64,000 nt of DNA, taken from positions 744,001-808,000 of the forward strand of contig NZ_JABMCZ010000002.1 in assembly GCF_013186535.1 (NCBI RefSeq). The letters run 5' to 3'. A program made the translations under genes and the position numbers. How positions within the stretch are numbered: the first letter of the stretch is position 1; each line of letters opens with the position of its first letter. The stretch is from Nocardia terpenica. GTDB lineage: Bacteria > Actinomycetota > Actinomycetes > Mycobacteriales > Mycobacteriaceae. Below are positions 36,081 through 44,047 of the stretch, in pieces. Under the pieces are notes generated by a model that had not been told where the DNA came from, searched no databases, and saw only the letters and a list, made by a program, of their open reading frames with translations.

Positions 36081-38902
36081 CGGATCCCCCGCGGAATCAC
36101 CCGCGACAGCGCGTGCAGGTCCGCCTCCAGCGCCCGGAACAGGATGTAGGCCACCACGAAGGCGACGGTCGCGCCGACGCACAGCACTCGCACCGCGACG
36201 ATCACATGCGGAATATCGTCCGGCGGAAGGAGGGTCGTCACCGCCACCGCCAGCAGCGGCACCGATGCCGCGACCGCGAGCAGGGCGGTGCTGCGGCGGT
36301 CCAGGCGGCGCAGCAGCACCGCATCCCCGGGGTCGATGTCGCCGTAGCGCAGGAACATCGGGTATACGCAACGCACCATATAGAACGTCACCAGGAAGAA
36401 CGGGTACGCCACCGCCATCGCCCCGCACACCAGCAGCGAGGCCAGGAAGTGCACCACCACCGCCGCGGTGACCTCGCCGGTCGTCACCTGCAGGGCGACC
36501 GGGAACACCACGGCCGCCAGCCCCCACAGCGAAAACGCCACCAGCACCGCGCGATCGCCGAGCCGCAGCGCGTCCGAGCGGGCCCGGGCCAGCACCCGCG
36601 GGTCGTAGTCGCGCCCGCGCCGCAGCCCGTACGGCACCGTGATCAGGCAGCGCGACAGATACACCAGCACCGCGATGCCCACCGGGAAGAACACCCCGTT
36701 CACCACGCCCGTGATGATCAGGAACGAGTGCTGCGCGGGCACGCTGAGCCGATCGACGATCAGCGACCGGTTGTGGCCGATATTGAACAGCGACGCCACC
36801 GCGTTCGGCACGCCGACGGCCAGCAGCACCACCGGAACCAGCCACGGCCGCAAGCGCAGCCGCCAGCTGTCCGGCCGCGGATCGACCAGTTCGCGGGCCC
36901 GCTCGTCCCCGCACAGCTCCAGCTGCCGGGCCAGCTCCGCCCCGTCGGCCCAGCGCCGATCCCGCTGCGGCGCAAGGCAGCTCAGCAGCACCCGGCGCAG
37001 CGCGGCCGGGCAGTCGGGCGGCAGCTCGGCGAGCGCGGCCCGGTCCACGCCCGCCAGGCGGCGGCGCAGCATGGCCGCCAGCGTGGTCGCGTCGCCGTGC
37101 TCTGCGGCGGTCGCATCATCGAAAGGTCTACTGCCGGTGAGCAATTCCCACAGCACCACGCCGAGGGAGTAGATGTCGGCGCGGGTGTCGAGATCGGCGG
37201 CGGTCCGCTCGTAGCCGGGGTGGCACGCCTCGAGCTGCTCCGGCGACATGTACGACAGCGATCCGCCGAAGTACGCCACCGGGCCGGTCCCGGCCAGGGC
37301 GCGGCTGAAACTGATATTGAAATCGGCCAGTTTCGGTACCGCCTCCGCGGTGAGCAGCACATTGGCCGGTTTGATGTCGCGGTGCAGCACGCCCTGCGCG
37401 TCGGCGTAGGCCAGCGCCTCGGCCAACCGGCGGCCCAGCCACGCCACGGTTTCCGGCCACGACAGCTCCGCCAGCCCCGCGCGCACGCTGGAATCGGTCG
37501 GCCGGATCTCGCCCTTCTCCTCCATCGCCGCGTCTACCGCGTCCAGCAGCAGGCGCCCGTCGCGCTGCGGGGGTGGGGTCGCCCGCACCCAGCGCAGCAC
37601 CCCCAGCAGCGTGCCACCGGGCAGAAACTGCATGTACAGCAGGCGAAGTGGGCGTCCGCCCGGCCCGGCCAGCACGCGCTGGTCGAACACCCGCACGATG
37701 TAGTCGTGGTCGAGCTGCGCCAGCGTCTGCGGCTCGGCCCCGTGATCGGCGGACACCTTCACCGCCACCAGCCGCTGCAGCGTCCGCTGCCGGGCCAGGA
37801 ACACCCGCGCGAACGCCCCGCTGCCCAGATCGGTCAGCAGATCGAAATCGGCTATGCTGCCGCCGATCTCGATCCCCGACAGCTCACCGGCCACGAGACC
37901 ACCCCCGTTCTCGCGCTGCGCGGTCGGCCGAAAGCGGTCGGCCGCGGCGCGAGTCGTCGCGCTGGCCCAGGTGGCCGCGCTCCCGGGCGGCGCCGACCGC
38001 CGGGTACTGCACTCCTCCTCGTCGGCATTGAGCAATTCCCGCAACTGCGCTGCCTGTTCGGGATACTCACGCAGACACTCCCGAGGATCGACCTGCTCCC
38101 CGCTGTGCCGCCGAATCACAAACTCCTCGTACACCAGACTCGCAGGCACCATCCCCGCCCCCAATTCCGGAAATTCCGAACAGTATTCGCGCAATCTCTT
38201 CCGCTCGGGCCCCCCACCACCCCCAGTTCCCAGCCCACCACCCAAAGGCCCCGGCACACCACCACCGCCAGACCCCGGCACACCACCACCCCCAGGCCCC
38301 GGCACACCACCACCCCCAGGCCCCGGCACACCACCACCCCCAAGTCCCGACACACCAGCACCCCCAGGTCCCGACACACCGCCACCGCCAGATCCCGGCG
38401 CACCACCACCTTCAGATCCCGGCGCACCACCCCCAGGTCCCGGCGCACCACCACCGCCAGATCCCGGCACGCCACCACCGCCAGGTCCCGACACACCACC
38501 CCCAAGTCCCGACACACCAGCACCCCCAGGTCCCGGCGCACCACCACCGCCAGATCCCGGCACACCACCACCTCCAGGCCCCGGCACACCAGCATCTCCA
38601 GGCCCCGGCACACCACCACCTCCAGGCCCCGGCGCACCAGCATCTCCAGGTCCCGGCATGCTTTTGGCCGGGACCTCAGCCGCAACCCGACAGCTACCCC
38701 GCAGCCACCGGTACCACATATCGATCCGGATCAATTCCACCAGCGCCCCCAGCCGCAGCGTCCGGGCGTCGGGTAGATAGTCGGCGAGTTCCGGCGGCCG
38801 GTCGCCGGATTCCCAGGCCGCGGCGAAGGCGGACAGCGCATCGAATTCGGTTCCGGCCGTTGGCCGCCCGGAACCGAGGGCGGGTTCGGGCTGGTCACTC
38901 AC
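36077..38902 (-). CDS. membrane Ser/Thr protein kinase with inserted Pro-Gly octapeptide array
   Basis: The protein has 941 residues from GTG 38902. In order: an N-terminal helical domain (AAWESGDRPPELADYLPD), the array of about 18 PGPGGGGV-like octapeptides (residues ~83-224), the rest of that domain (RLREYCSEFPELG, LVYEEFVIRRHSGEQVDP), a kinase domain from about residue 345, and a C-terminal membrane domain with about six hydrophobic segments from residue ~690. The kinase has VAVKV with the ATP Lys, HRDIKPANVLL near 507, and DFN in place of DFG (LADFNISF). The domain plan resembles large planctomycete-type kinases. The array splits the usual continuous N-terminal motif between YRWLRG and RLREY, so it looks inserted. 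A longer frame upstream of 38902 is not supported. Confidence 0.85.
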   Translation of the reverse strand: MSDQPEPALGSGRPTAGTEFDALSAFAAAWESGDRPPELADYLPDARTLRLGALVELIRIDMWYRWLRGSCRVAAEVPAKSMPGPGDAGAPGPGGGGVPGPGDAGVPGPGGGGVPGSGGGGAPGPGGAGVSGLGGGVSGPGGGGVPGSGGGGAPGPGGGAPGSEGGGAPGSGGGGVSGPGGAGVSGLGGGGVPGPGGGGVPGPGGGGVPGSGGGGVPGPLGGGLGTGGGGGPERKRLREYCSEFPELGAGMVPASLVYEEFVIRRHSGEQVDPRECLREYPEQAAQLRELLNADEEECSTRRSAPPGSAATWASATTRAAADRFRPTAQRENGGGLVAGELSGIEIGGSIADFDLLTDLGSGAFARVFLARQRTLQRLVAVKVSADHGAEPQTLAQLDHDYIVRVFDQRVLAGPGGRPLRLLYMQFLPGGTLLGVLRWVRATPPPQRDGRLLLDAVDAAMEEKGEIRPTDSSVRAGLAELSWPETVAWLGRRLAEALAYADAQGVLHRDIKPANVLLTAEAVPKLADFNISFSRALAGTGPVAYFGGSLSYMSPEQLEACHPGYERTAADLDTRADIYSLGVVLWELLTGSRPFDDATAAEHGDATTLAAMLRRRLAGVDRAALAELPPDCPAALRRVLLSCLAPQRDRRWADGAELARQLELCGDERARELVDPRPDSWRLRLRPWLVPVVLLAVGVPNAVASLFNIGHNRSLIVDRLSVPAQHSFLIITGVVNGVFFPVGIAVLVYLSRCLITVPYGLRRGRDYDPRVLARARSDALRLGDRAVLVAFSLWGLAAVVFPVALQVTTGEVTAAVVVHFLASLLVCGAMAVAYPFFLVTFYMVRCVYPMFLRYGDIDPGDAVLLRRLDRRSTALLAVAASVPLLAVAVTTLLPPDDIPHVIVAVRVLCVGATVAFVVAYILFRALEADLHALSRVIPRGIR
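38231..38656. repeat. 24-bp tandem array (about 18 units) inside the kinase gene
   Basis: About 18 units, mostly 24 bp with two of 21 bp, with consensus CCCCGGCACACCACCACC plus six bases. Read on the minus strand they give PGPGGGGV with P/S, G/S/L and A/V/G variants. The array stays in frame throughout because every length change is a multiple of three. It abuts the REP-like palindrome at 38649-38675 and shares its unit with the array at 5090-5155. Confidence 0.9.
38649..38675. repeat. REP-like palindrome (copy 2)
   Basis: GGTCCCGGC (38649-38657), loop ATGCTTTTG, GCCGGGACC (38667-38675): a perfect 9-bp stem. On the minus strand it is read as PAKSMPG at the start of the octapeptide array. Confidence 0.88.
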
Positions 38903-39093
38903 GTCTGCGCACCTGTCGCCTCCGGACCGTCGGACCGCCCGCGGCCCACAAATTCGCACTGGTCGGTCGGTGATCTGACGAATAGAATTCGCCACACCCG
39001 ACACCATCATCCCCCTGTGCGTCGCGGGAAATGATAATTTGCGCGTCGATACCCAAACGCCCCATTTCGACCACGACGCGACGGGGGTAGAGC

Positions 39094-40518
39094 ATGAACA
39101 ACGAGGGCACCGCACTAGCGGACGCGACACCCGGCGGCGCCACGCAGGAGGTACCGGTGAGCGCGAACGAGACGGTGAGCGTGCAACCGAGCACGGCCAC
39201 GGCGATCGCCGCGGCGGTGCGCGACGGCACCGTGCGGCCCGAGCAGGTCGTCGAGGCCGCCCTCGAGCGCATCCGCGTCGGCGATCCGAAGGTGAACGCG
39301 TTCGCGGTGGTTCGCGCCGAGTCGGCCCTCGCGGAGAGCCGGGCGCTGGCCGAACGCTCCGACCTGGAGGCGCTGCCGCTGGCCGGGGTTCCCATCGCGG
39401 TGAAGAACAATGTCGATGTCACCGGCGAGATCACCCGCGGCGGTTCGGCCGCGGGCGACGACGTCCCCGCGACCGCCGACCATCCGGTGGTGCGGCGGCT
39501 GCGCGCGGCCGGCGCGGTCGTCGTCGGGCTCACCGAGATGCCCGAATTCGGGCTGTTCGGGGTGACCGACACTCCCGAACGCATCACCCGCTCGCCGTGG
39601 AACATTCGCTACAGCGCGGGTGGGTCCTCGGGCGGGTCGGGTGCGGCGGTGGGCGCCGGGCTGGTTCCGGTGGCGCACGGCAACGACGGGCTCGGCTCGG
39701 TGCGCATCCCGGCCGCCTGCTGCGGCGTCGTCGGCATCAAGCCCGGCCGCGGCGTGGTGCCCGCCGAGGTGGGCCCCGACTCCTGGGGCGGCATGACCGA
39801 GAACGGCGTGCTGGCAACGACTGTCGCCGATGCCGCGCTGGTGCTGTCGGTGCTCGCGGACCGGCCCGCGCTGGCCGACCTGGAGCCCCCCGCGCCGCTG
39901 CGCATCGGGCTGGCGGTGGGCTCCCCGTCCCCGCTGATCCGGATCGATCGGCAGTGGACGGCCGCGGCGCGCACCGCCGGGCAGCTCGCCGCGGCGGCGG
40001 GGCACACGGTGGCCCCCGCGGCCCTGCCCTACACCGGCGCGACCACGGCGCTGGCGCTGCGCTGGGTGGCCAACGCGGCCCGCGACGCCGTCACCGTCGC
40101 ACACCCCGAGCGGCTCCTGCGACGCACCCGGCGGCACATCGCGCTGGGACGGGCGGTGGTGCGCGCCGGGCTGATTCGCGCCCGGCAGGTCGACCGCATC
40201 GAGGCGCGGCTGCTGGACTACTTCGAACTGCACGACGTGGTGATCACCCCCACCCTGGCCTGCCCGCCGCCCGCGGCGCGCGCCTGGCACGAGCGCGGCT
40301 GGCTCGCCAATGTGCTTGCCAGCGCCCGCTATTCACCGTTCACCCCGCTGTGGAACCTGGTCGGCTGGCCCGCCGTGACCGTCCCCATGGGCCTGCACCC
40401 GCGCACCGGCACCCCGGTCGCCGCCCAACTGGCCGGGCCGCCCGGCAGCGAATCCACGCTCCTACGACTGGCCACCCAACTCGAATCCGCCCACCCCTGG
40501 CGGCGCGTCGCGCCCTGA
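39094..40518 (+). CDS. amidase signature family protein
   Basis: This 474-residue hydrolase of the Ser-cisSer-Lys class has catalytic Lys in GVPIAVKNNVDV near residue 108 and the Gly/Ser-rich motif AGGSSGGSGAAVGAGLVPVAHGN near 175, with the cis-Ser at GGSSGG and the nucleophile Ser in DGLGSVRIPAACCG. ATG 39094 has GGGGTAGAG upstream; a GTG 63 bases later is possible. It is divergent from the membrane kinase. The family hydrolyses varied amides; the substrate is unknown. Confidence 0.9.
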   Translation: MNNEGTALADATPGGATQEVPVSANETVSVQPSTATAIAAAVRDGTVRPEQVVEAALERIRVGDPKVNAFAVVRAESALAESRALAERSDLEALPLAGVPIAVKNNVDVTGEITRGGSAAGDDVPATADHPVVRRLRAAGAVVVGLTEMPEFGLFGVTDTPERITRSPWNIRYSAGGSSGGSGAAVGAGLVPVAHGNDGLGSVRIPAACCGVVGIKPGRGVVPAEVGPDSWGGMTENGVLATTVADAALVLSVLADRPALADLEPPAPLRIGLAVGSPSPLIRIDRQWTAAARTAGQLAAAAGHTVAPAALPYTGATTALALRWVANAARDAVTVAHPERLLRRTRRHIALGRAVVRAGLIRARQVDRIEARLLDYFELHDVVITPTLACPPPAARAWHERGWLANVLASARYSPFTPLWNLVGWPAVTVPMGLHPRTGTPVAAQLAGPPGSESTLLRLATQLESAHPWRRVAP

Positions 40519-40624
40519 CACCGAATCGACCCGGCCCTCCGCAGGCCGCGCCGCCGATCGATCCGCCACGGTCCTCGACTCGAAATCCCAAGGCTTCCGG
40601 GGCGAACCGGCACCGGCGATGCGG

Positions 40625-41512
40625 TCAGACGTGGGACTCGGCGGGGACTCCGGCGAAGCCGCCCGCGAGGACGCGGTTGGCGAAATCGAGGATGGTGGGG
40701 CGGTCGTCGTCGGCGCGCCAGGCCACGGCCAGCTCGCACGGGGGCAGGGCGGTGATCGGGCGGGCGGTCAGGCCGGGCCAGCGGTACATCGGCACATTGC
40801 TCTCGGCCAGCAGGCAGACGCCGAGGCCGAGGCTGACCGCCTCCAGGCGCTCCTCGGCCGTCGCGGCCTCGCCGCCGATCCTGGCCTGGCGACCGGACCG
40901 GGCGTCGTTGCCGAGCCAGAAGTCGCGCGCCGCACCGGCTTCCGTCGGCATGGCGATGAACGGCTCGTCGCTCAGGTCGGCGAAGTCGATGCTCTCGCGA
41001 TCGGCCAGCCGGTGGTTCTCCGGTAGCAGGGCCCAGCGCGCCTCGGTGCGCAGCACCTGCCAGCGGTAGCGGCCCGCGTCGGGCACCGGCAGCCACATCA
41101 GCGCCAGATCGGCCTGGCGCCCGGCCAGGCCGCTGGACGGGTCTGTCCACGACGCCGAGTGCAGCGCCAGCCGATGGCCGCTCGCGCTCTCCAGATCCGC
41201 GATCAGGCCGCGGCCGATCGAGCTCTGGATGCCGACCCGCAGCACCTCGCCCGCCTCCTGCAGGGCCACATTGGTGACCTCCCACAGCTCCAGGATCTTG
41301 CGGGCGCCCTCGAGCAGTTCCTTACCGGCGACGGTCAGCGCCACGCTGCGCTGGTTCCGGTCGAACAGCACCACGTCGAGCTGCCGCTCGAGCTGGCGGA
41401 TCTGCCGCGAGAGGGTGGGTTGAGCGATGTGCAGCCGCTGAGCGGCGTTGGTGAAATGCAGTTCCTCAGCGACGGCGACAAAGTACCGCAAGTCGCGCAA
41501 ATGCGGGTCCAT
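40625..41512 (-). CDS. LysR family transcriptional regulator
   Basis: This 295-residue regulator has a winged HTH at residues 1-60 (LRDLRYFVAVAEELHFTNAAQRLHIAQPTLSRQIRQLE is the typical pattern) and a periplasmic-binding-like effector domain after residue 90. No divergent enzyme gene lies beside it; the neighbour upstream is a gene-free region with an AT-rich patch. The target and inducer are unknown. Confidence 0.92.
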   Translation of the reverse strand: MDPHLRDLRYFVAVAEELHFTNAAQRLHIAQPTLSRQIRQLERQLDVVLFDRNQRSVALTVAGKELLEGARKILELWEVTNVALQEAGEVLRVGIQSSIGRGLIADLESASGHRLALHSASWTDPSSGLAGRQADLALMWLPVPDAGRYRWQVLRTEARWALLPENHRLADRESIDFADLSDEPFIAMPTEAGAARDFWLGNDARSGRQARIGGEAATAEERLEAVSLGLGVCLLAESNVPMYRWPGLTARPITALPPCELAVAWRADDDRPTILDFANRVLAGGFAGVPAESHV

Positions 41513-41919
41513 AGCCCCTTGCTATCAGAATCGGTCTTGGAAATCCAGCCGTATCAGACCTCTAAGTTTGAATAGAGGCGCGGAAACAGCCATCAGGTTT
41601 GTTAATGATAGCATATGGCCTAGACAAAACGGGCGCGCAACCACCTCCGCGAATCCGCGGCCAACCTGGCTACTCCCAGCACACGGTGGTCATACGGTCA
41701 CGCGACCAGCAGTAACGCCGCCCACTGCCGCCATTCCCCGAGCGGATGACATCACCACGATGCCCGGATCACAGGGTCAGCAACAACGCCCCGAACCGGA
41801 CATGCAGGCGACACGCCCCAAACAGTGAGGTTCGTCACACCTTCGGCATGTCGTTCACAGACACGCCGGACCTATGTTCTCGATCGCGGCCCCTTCACCC
41901 CGCCGCGCTCCACCTCGTC
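41513..41919. other. gene-free region between the LysR gene and hpt
   Basis: About 400 bases without a convincing gene on either strand. The part at 41560-41640 is markedly AT-rich for this genome (for example TTTGTTAATGATAGCATATG at 41607-41626). It probably includes the LysR promoter and autoregulatory site. AT-rich patches like this are typical Lsr2 targets. Nothing else is recognised until the palindrome at 41920. Confidence 0.4.
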
Positions 41920-41944
41920 ATCCCGGCATGCTTTTGGCCGGGAT
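41920..41944. repeat. REP-like palindrome (copy 3), at the 3' end of hpt
   Basis: ATCCCGGC (41920-41927), loop ATGCTTTTG, GCCGGGAT (41937-41944). It touches the last base of the hpt stop codon (41944-41946), so it would be transcribed at the end of the hpt message and may also stop transcription. It has no 24-bp array beside it. Confidence 0.85.
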
Positions 41945-42498
41945 CAGTCGCTGTACACCTTCGGATCCAGCGTGCCGATGTAAGGCAGGTCCCGATAACG
42001 CTCGGCGTAGTCCAGGCCGTAGCCGACCACGAACTCGTTGGGGATGTCGAAGCCGACGTGCGCGACCTCCACGTGCGTGCGCAGGGCGTCGGGCTTGCGC
42101 AGCAGCGTCACCACCTCGAGCGAGGCCGGGTTGCGGCTGGACAGGTTGCGCTTGAGCCAGGACAGCGTGAGACCGGAGTCGATGATGTCCTCGACGATCA
42201 GCACATTGCGCCCGGCGATGTCCTTGTCCAGGTCCTTGAGGATGCGCACCACGCCCGACGACGAGGTGGACGAGCCGTACGACGAGACGGCCATGAACTC
42301 CATCTGCGTCGGAATCGGCAGCGCCTGCGCCAGATCGGCCATGAAGAAGATCGCGCCCTTGAGGACGGCGACCAGCAGCAGATCCCCCTCGGGCGCATCG
42401 GCGGGATAGCGTTTGGCGATCAGGCCGGCCAGCTCGTCGACCTTCGCCTTGATCTGCTCCTCGGTGATCAGCACCGACGCGATGTCGTCCCCGTACAC
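41944..42498 (-). CDS. hpt: hypoxanthine(-guanine) phosphoribosyltransferase
   Basis: This 184-residue purine salvage enzyme makes IMP/GMP from bases and PRPP. The PRPP motif is NVLIVEDIIDSGLTLSWL near residue 105. The flexible loop SSYGSSTSSSGVVRI near 75 and the base-binding KVAHVGFD-like part (VEVAHVGFDIPNEFVVGYGLDY) near 150 are complete. The GTG at 42498 follows AAGGGA by eleven bases. It follows tilS by 33 bases, as in M. tuberculosis. Confidence 0.96.
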   Translation of the reverse strand: MYGDDIASVLITEEQIKAKVDELAGLIAKRYPADAPEGDLLLVAVLKGAIFFMADLAQALPIPTQMEFMAVSSYGSSTSSSGVVRILKDLDKDIAGRNVLIVEDIIDSGLTLSWLKRNLSSRNPASLEVVTLLRKPDALRTHVEVAHVGFDIPNEFVVGYGLDYAERYRDLPYIGTLDPKVYSD

Positions 42499-42531
42499 GT
42501 CCGCTGGTGTCCCTTCAGTGATGTCGTGTGA

Positions 42532-43515
42532 TCACGGCGCAAGGCCCAGCGTCAGCCTGCCATGTTTGCGCGTGGCAACCAACCTCGTCCCCGGCGTTCC
42601 ACCGCCGACGGCGACCCCGCCCTGCCCGTGCCAGTCCGTGACCAGCGCGTCCACCGCGCGTAAGTGCTTGTCCGTCAATGCCTTTGCGCCGCCAGCCAGC
42701 AACCAGGCGCGCACCGCCCGCAGCCGCAGCGCCGCCGGGGCAGTGGCGAGCGTCTCGATCGAGAGCCCCGAACCATCGTCCGCCTCGTGTAGCAATCTCT
42801 CAGCTAGCTCATCGAGGACGGCTCCGTCGGCGCGCAACTGCTCGGCCGTGCGGGCCAGCGCGGGCGCCACGCCGCCGCCGAGCACCTCCTCCAGCAGCGG
42901 CAGCACCTCGGTGCGCAGCCGCACCCGGGTGAATTCCGGCGCGCTGTTGTGCGGGTCCTCGTACGGGGTCAGCCCGAGGTCGGCGCACAGCCGCCGGGTG
43001 ACGTCCCGCCGCACCCCGAGCAGCGGCCGCCCCCACGGATCGGCGAACTCGGCCATCCCCCGCAGCGAGCGCCCGCCGGACCCGCGCCCCAGCCCGAGCA
43101 GCACGGTCTCGGCCTGATCGTCGAGCGTATGCCCGAGCAGCACCGGCAACCCGTCGCGCGCCGCGTCCAGCGCCGCATACCGCGCCCGCCGCGCCGCGGC
43201 CTCCACCCCGCCCGGCCCGCTCACCTCAACGGCAAGCACTCGCGCCGACCGACACCCCAGCCCCAACGCCCGCTCCGCGGCCTCCGCCGCAACCCCGGCC
43301 GACCCCTCCTGCAACCCGTGATCGACAACCAGCGCATCCACCACCCCCGCCTCGGCCACCGCCCCCGCGGTCAACGCCAACGAATCCGCCCCACCCGACA
43401 ACCCCACCGCCACCACCCCATTCGGCGCATACCGACGCACCCACCCCCGCACCGCATGCCGCACCGCCAACACCGCCGAAGTCTCCGGCAGCCCCCTCGC
43501 CTCCCCCACGCTCAC
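42532..43515 (-). CDS. tilS: tRNA(Ile)-lysidine synthetase
   Basis: This 327-residue N-type ATP pyrophosphatase changes C34 of tRNA-Ile(CAU) to lysidine so that it reads AUA. It has P-loop GLSGGADSLAL near residue 40, LLGHTLDDQAETVLLGL near 125, and GMAEFADPWGRPLLGVRRDVT near 150. GTG 43515 is chosen because GGGGAG lies six bases upstream; the TTG six bases earlier lacks spacing. The domain beyond residue 240 is short, as in mycobacterial TilS. Confidence 0.95.
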   Translation of the reverse strand: MSVGEARGLPETSAVLAVRHAVRGWVRRYAPNGVVAVGLSGGADSLALTAGAVAEAGVVDALVVDHGLQEGSAGVAAEAAERALGLGCRSARVLAVEVSGPGGVEAAARRARYAALDAARDGLPVLLGHTLDDQAETVLLGLGRGSGGRSLRGMAEFADPWGRPLLGVRRDVTRRLCADLGLTPYEDPHNSAPEFTRVRLRTEVLPLLEEVLGGGVAPALARTAEQLRADGAVLDELAERLLHEADDGSGLSIETLATAPAALRLRAVRAWLLAGGAKALTDKHLRAVDALVTDWHGQGGVAVGGGTPGTRLVATRKHGRLTLGLAP

Positions 43516-44045
43516 CGCCAACTCCCCTCTCGCCCAACAGGTCCCACCACCGCCCCGCCGAGGGCCGAAGCACGACCGACGGCAACAATCACCCGGCGAC
43601 GAGATGACAGCCGCCGAACCGACACGGCCTCCGCGGCCCGCACCCAGGCGAGGGACATGATGCCGCGCCCGACGACACCAATCGTTCTGTCACGAGGAGA
43701 CAGCCACCGGACCAACGCGGCCTCGGCGATCCGCACCCGGACGAGGGGCATGATGCCGCGCCCGACGACACCAACCGTTCTGTCACGAGGAGACAGCCAC
43801 CGGACCAACGCGGCCTCGGCGATCCGCACCCGGACGAGGGGCATGATGCCGCGCCCGACGACGCCAATCGTCCGGCAGATGGGTAACGGGCGGCCGAACA
43901 TGATCTCCGCGGTCGGGGACGGGGGGACAGAGAGCGTGGCTCGCGCGGCGGCAATCGTCCGGCCGACAGGTGACAGCCGCCGGGCCGACGTGGTCTCGGC
44001 GGCTAGGGTGCGGGGGGTCGTGTCGCCGGGGGCGGGCACGGGCAT
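43512..44045 (-). CDS. possible repeat protein encoded by the 93-bp array
   Basis: A 177-residue frame runs from an ATG two bases after the metalloprotease stop through the 93-bp repeats to the tilS start. Because 93 is divisible by three, it reads as repeated 31-residue units such as GRGIMPLVRVRIAEAALVRWLSPRDRT. No ribosome binding site is visible, and the frame could be open by chance in GC-rich DNA. Translation would be coupled to the protease gene if it occurs. No similar family is recognised. Confidence 0.3.
   Translation of the reverse strand: MPVPAPGDTTPRTLAAETTSARRLSPVGRTIAAARATLSVPPSPTAEIMFGRPLPICRTIGVVGRGIMPLVRVRIAEAALVRWLSPRDRTVGVVGRGIMPLVRVRIAEAALVRWLSPRDRTIGVVGRGIMSLAWVRAAEAVSVRRLSSRRRVIVAVGRASALGGAVVGPVGREGSWR
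43617..43895. repeat. 93-bp tandem repeat, three units
   Basis: Units start at 43617, 43710 and 43803. Units 2 and 3 are almost identical over their first 60 bases (GACCAACGCGGCCTCGGCGA...), while unit 3 diverges at its 3' end. Degenerate further copies can be traced to about 44010. It fills most of the 532-base gap between tilS and the metalloprotease gene. Confidence 0.88.
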
Positions 44046-44047
44046 GG

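Noticed and set aside
38231..38656. CRISPR array
   Set aside because: The units are 24 bp tandem without unique spacers, in frame with a kinase gene, and no cas genes are near.
35906..38776. A 956-codon plus-strand frame opposite the Ser/Thr kinase
   Set aside because: It is Arg/Pro/His-rich shadow translation; the minus-strand kinase has intact HRDIKPAN and other motifs.
43617..43895. CRISPR or transposon scar
   Set aside because: It is head-to-tail with no spacers, no terminal inverted repeats and no transposase; a minisatellite explains it.
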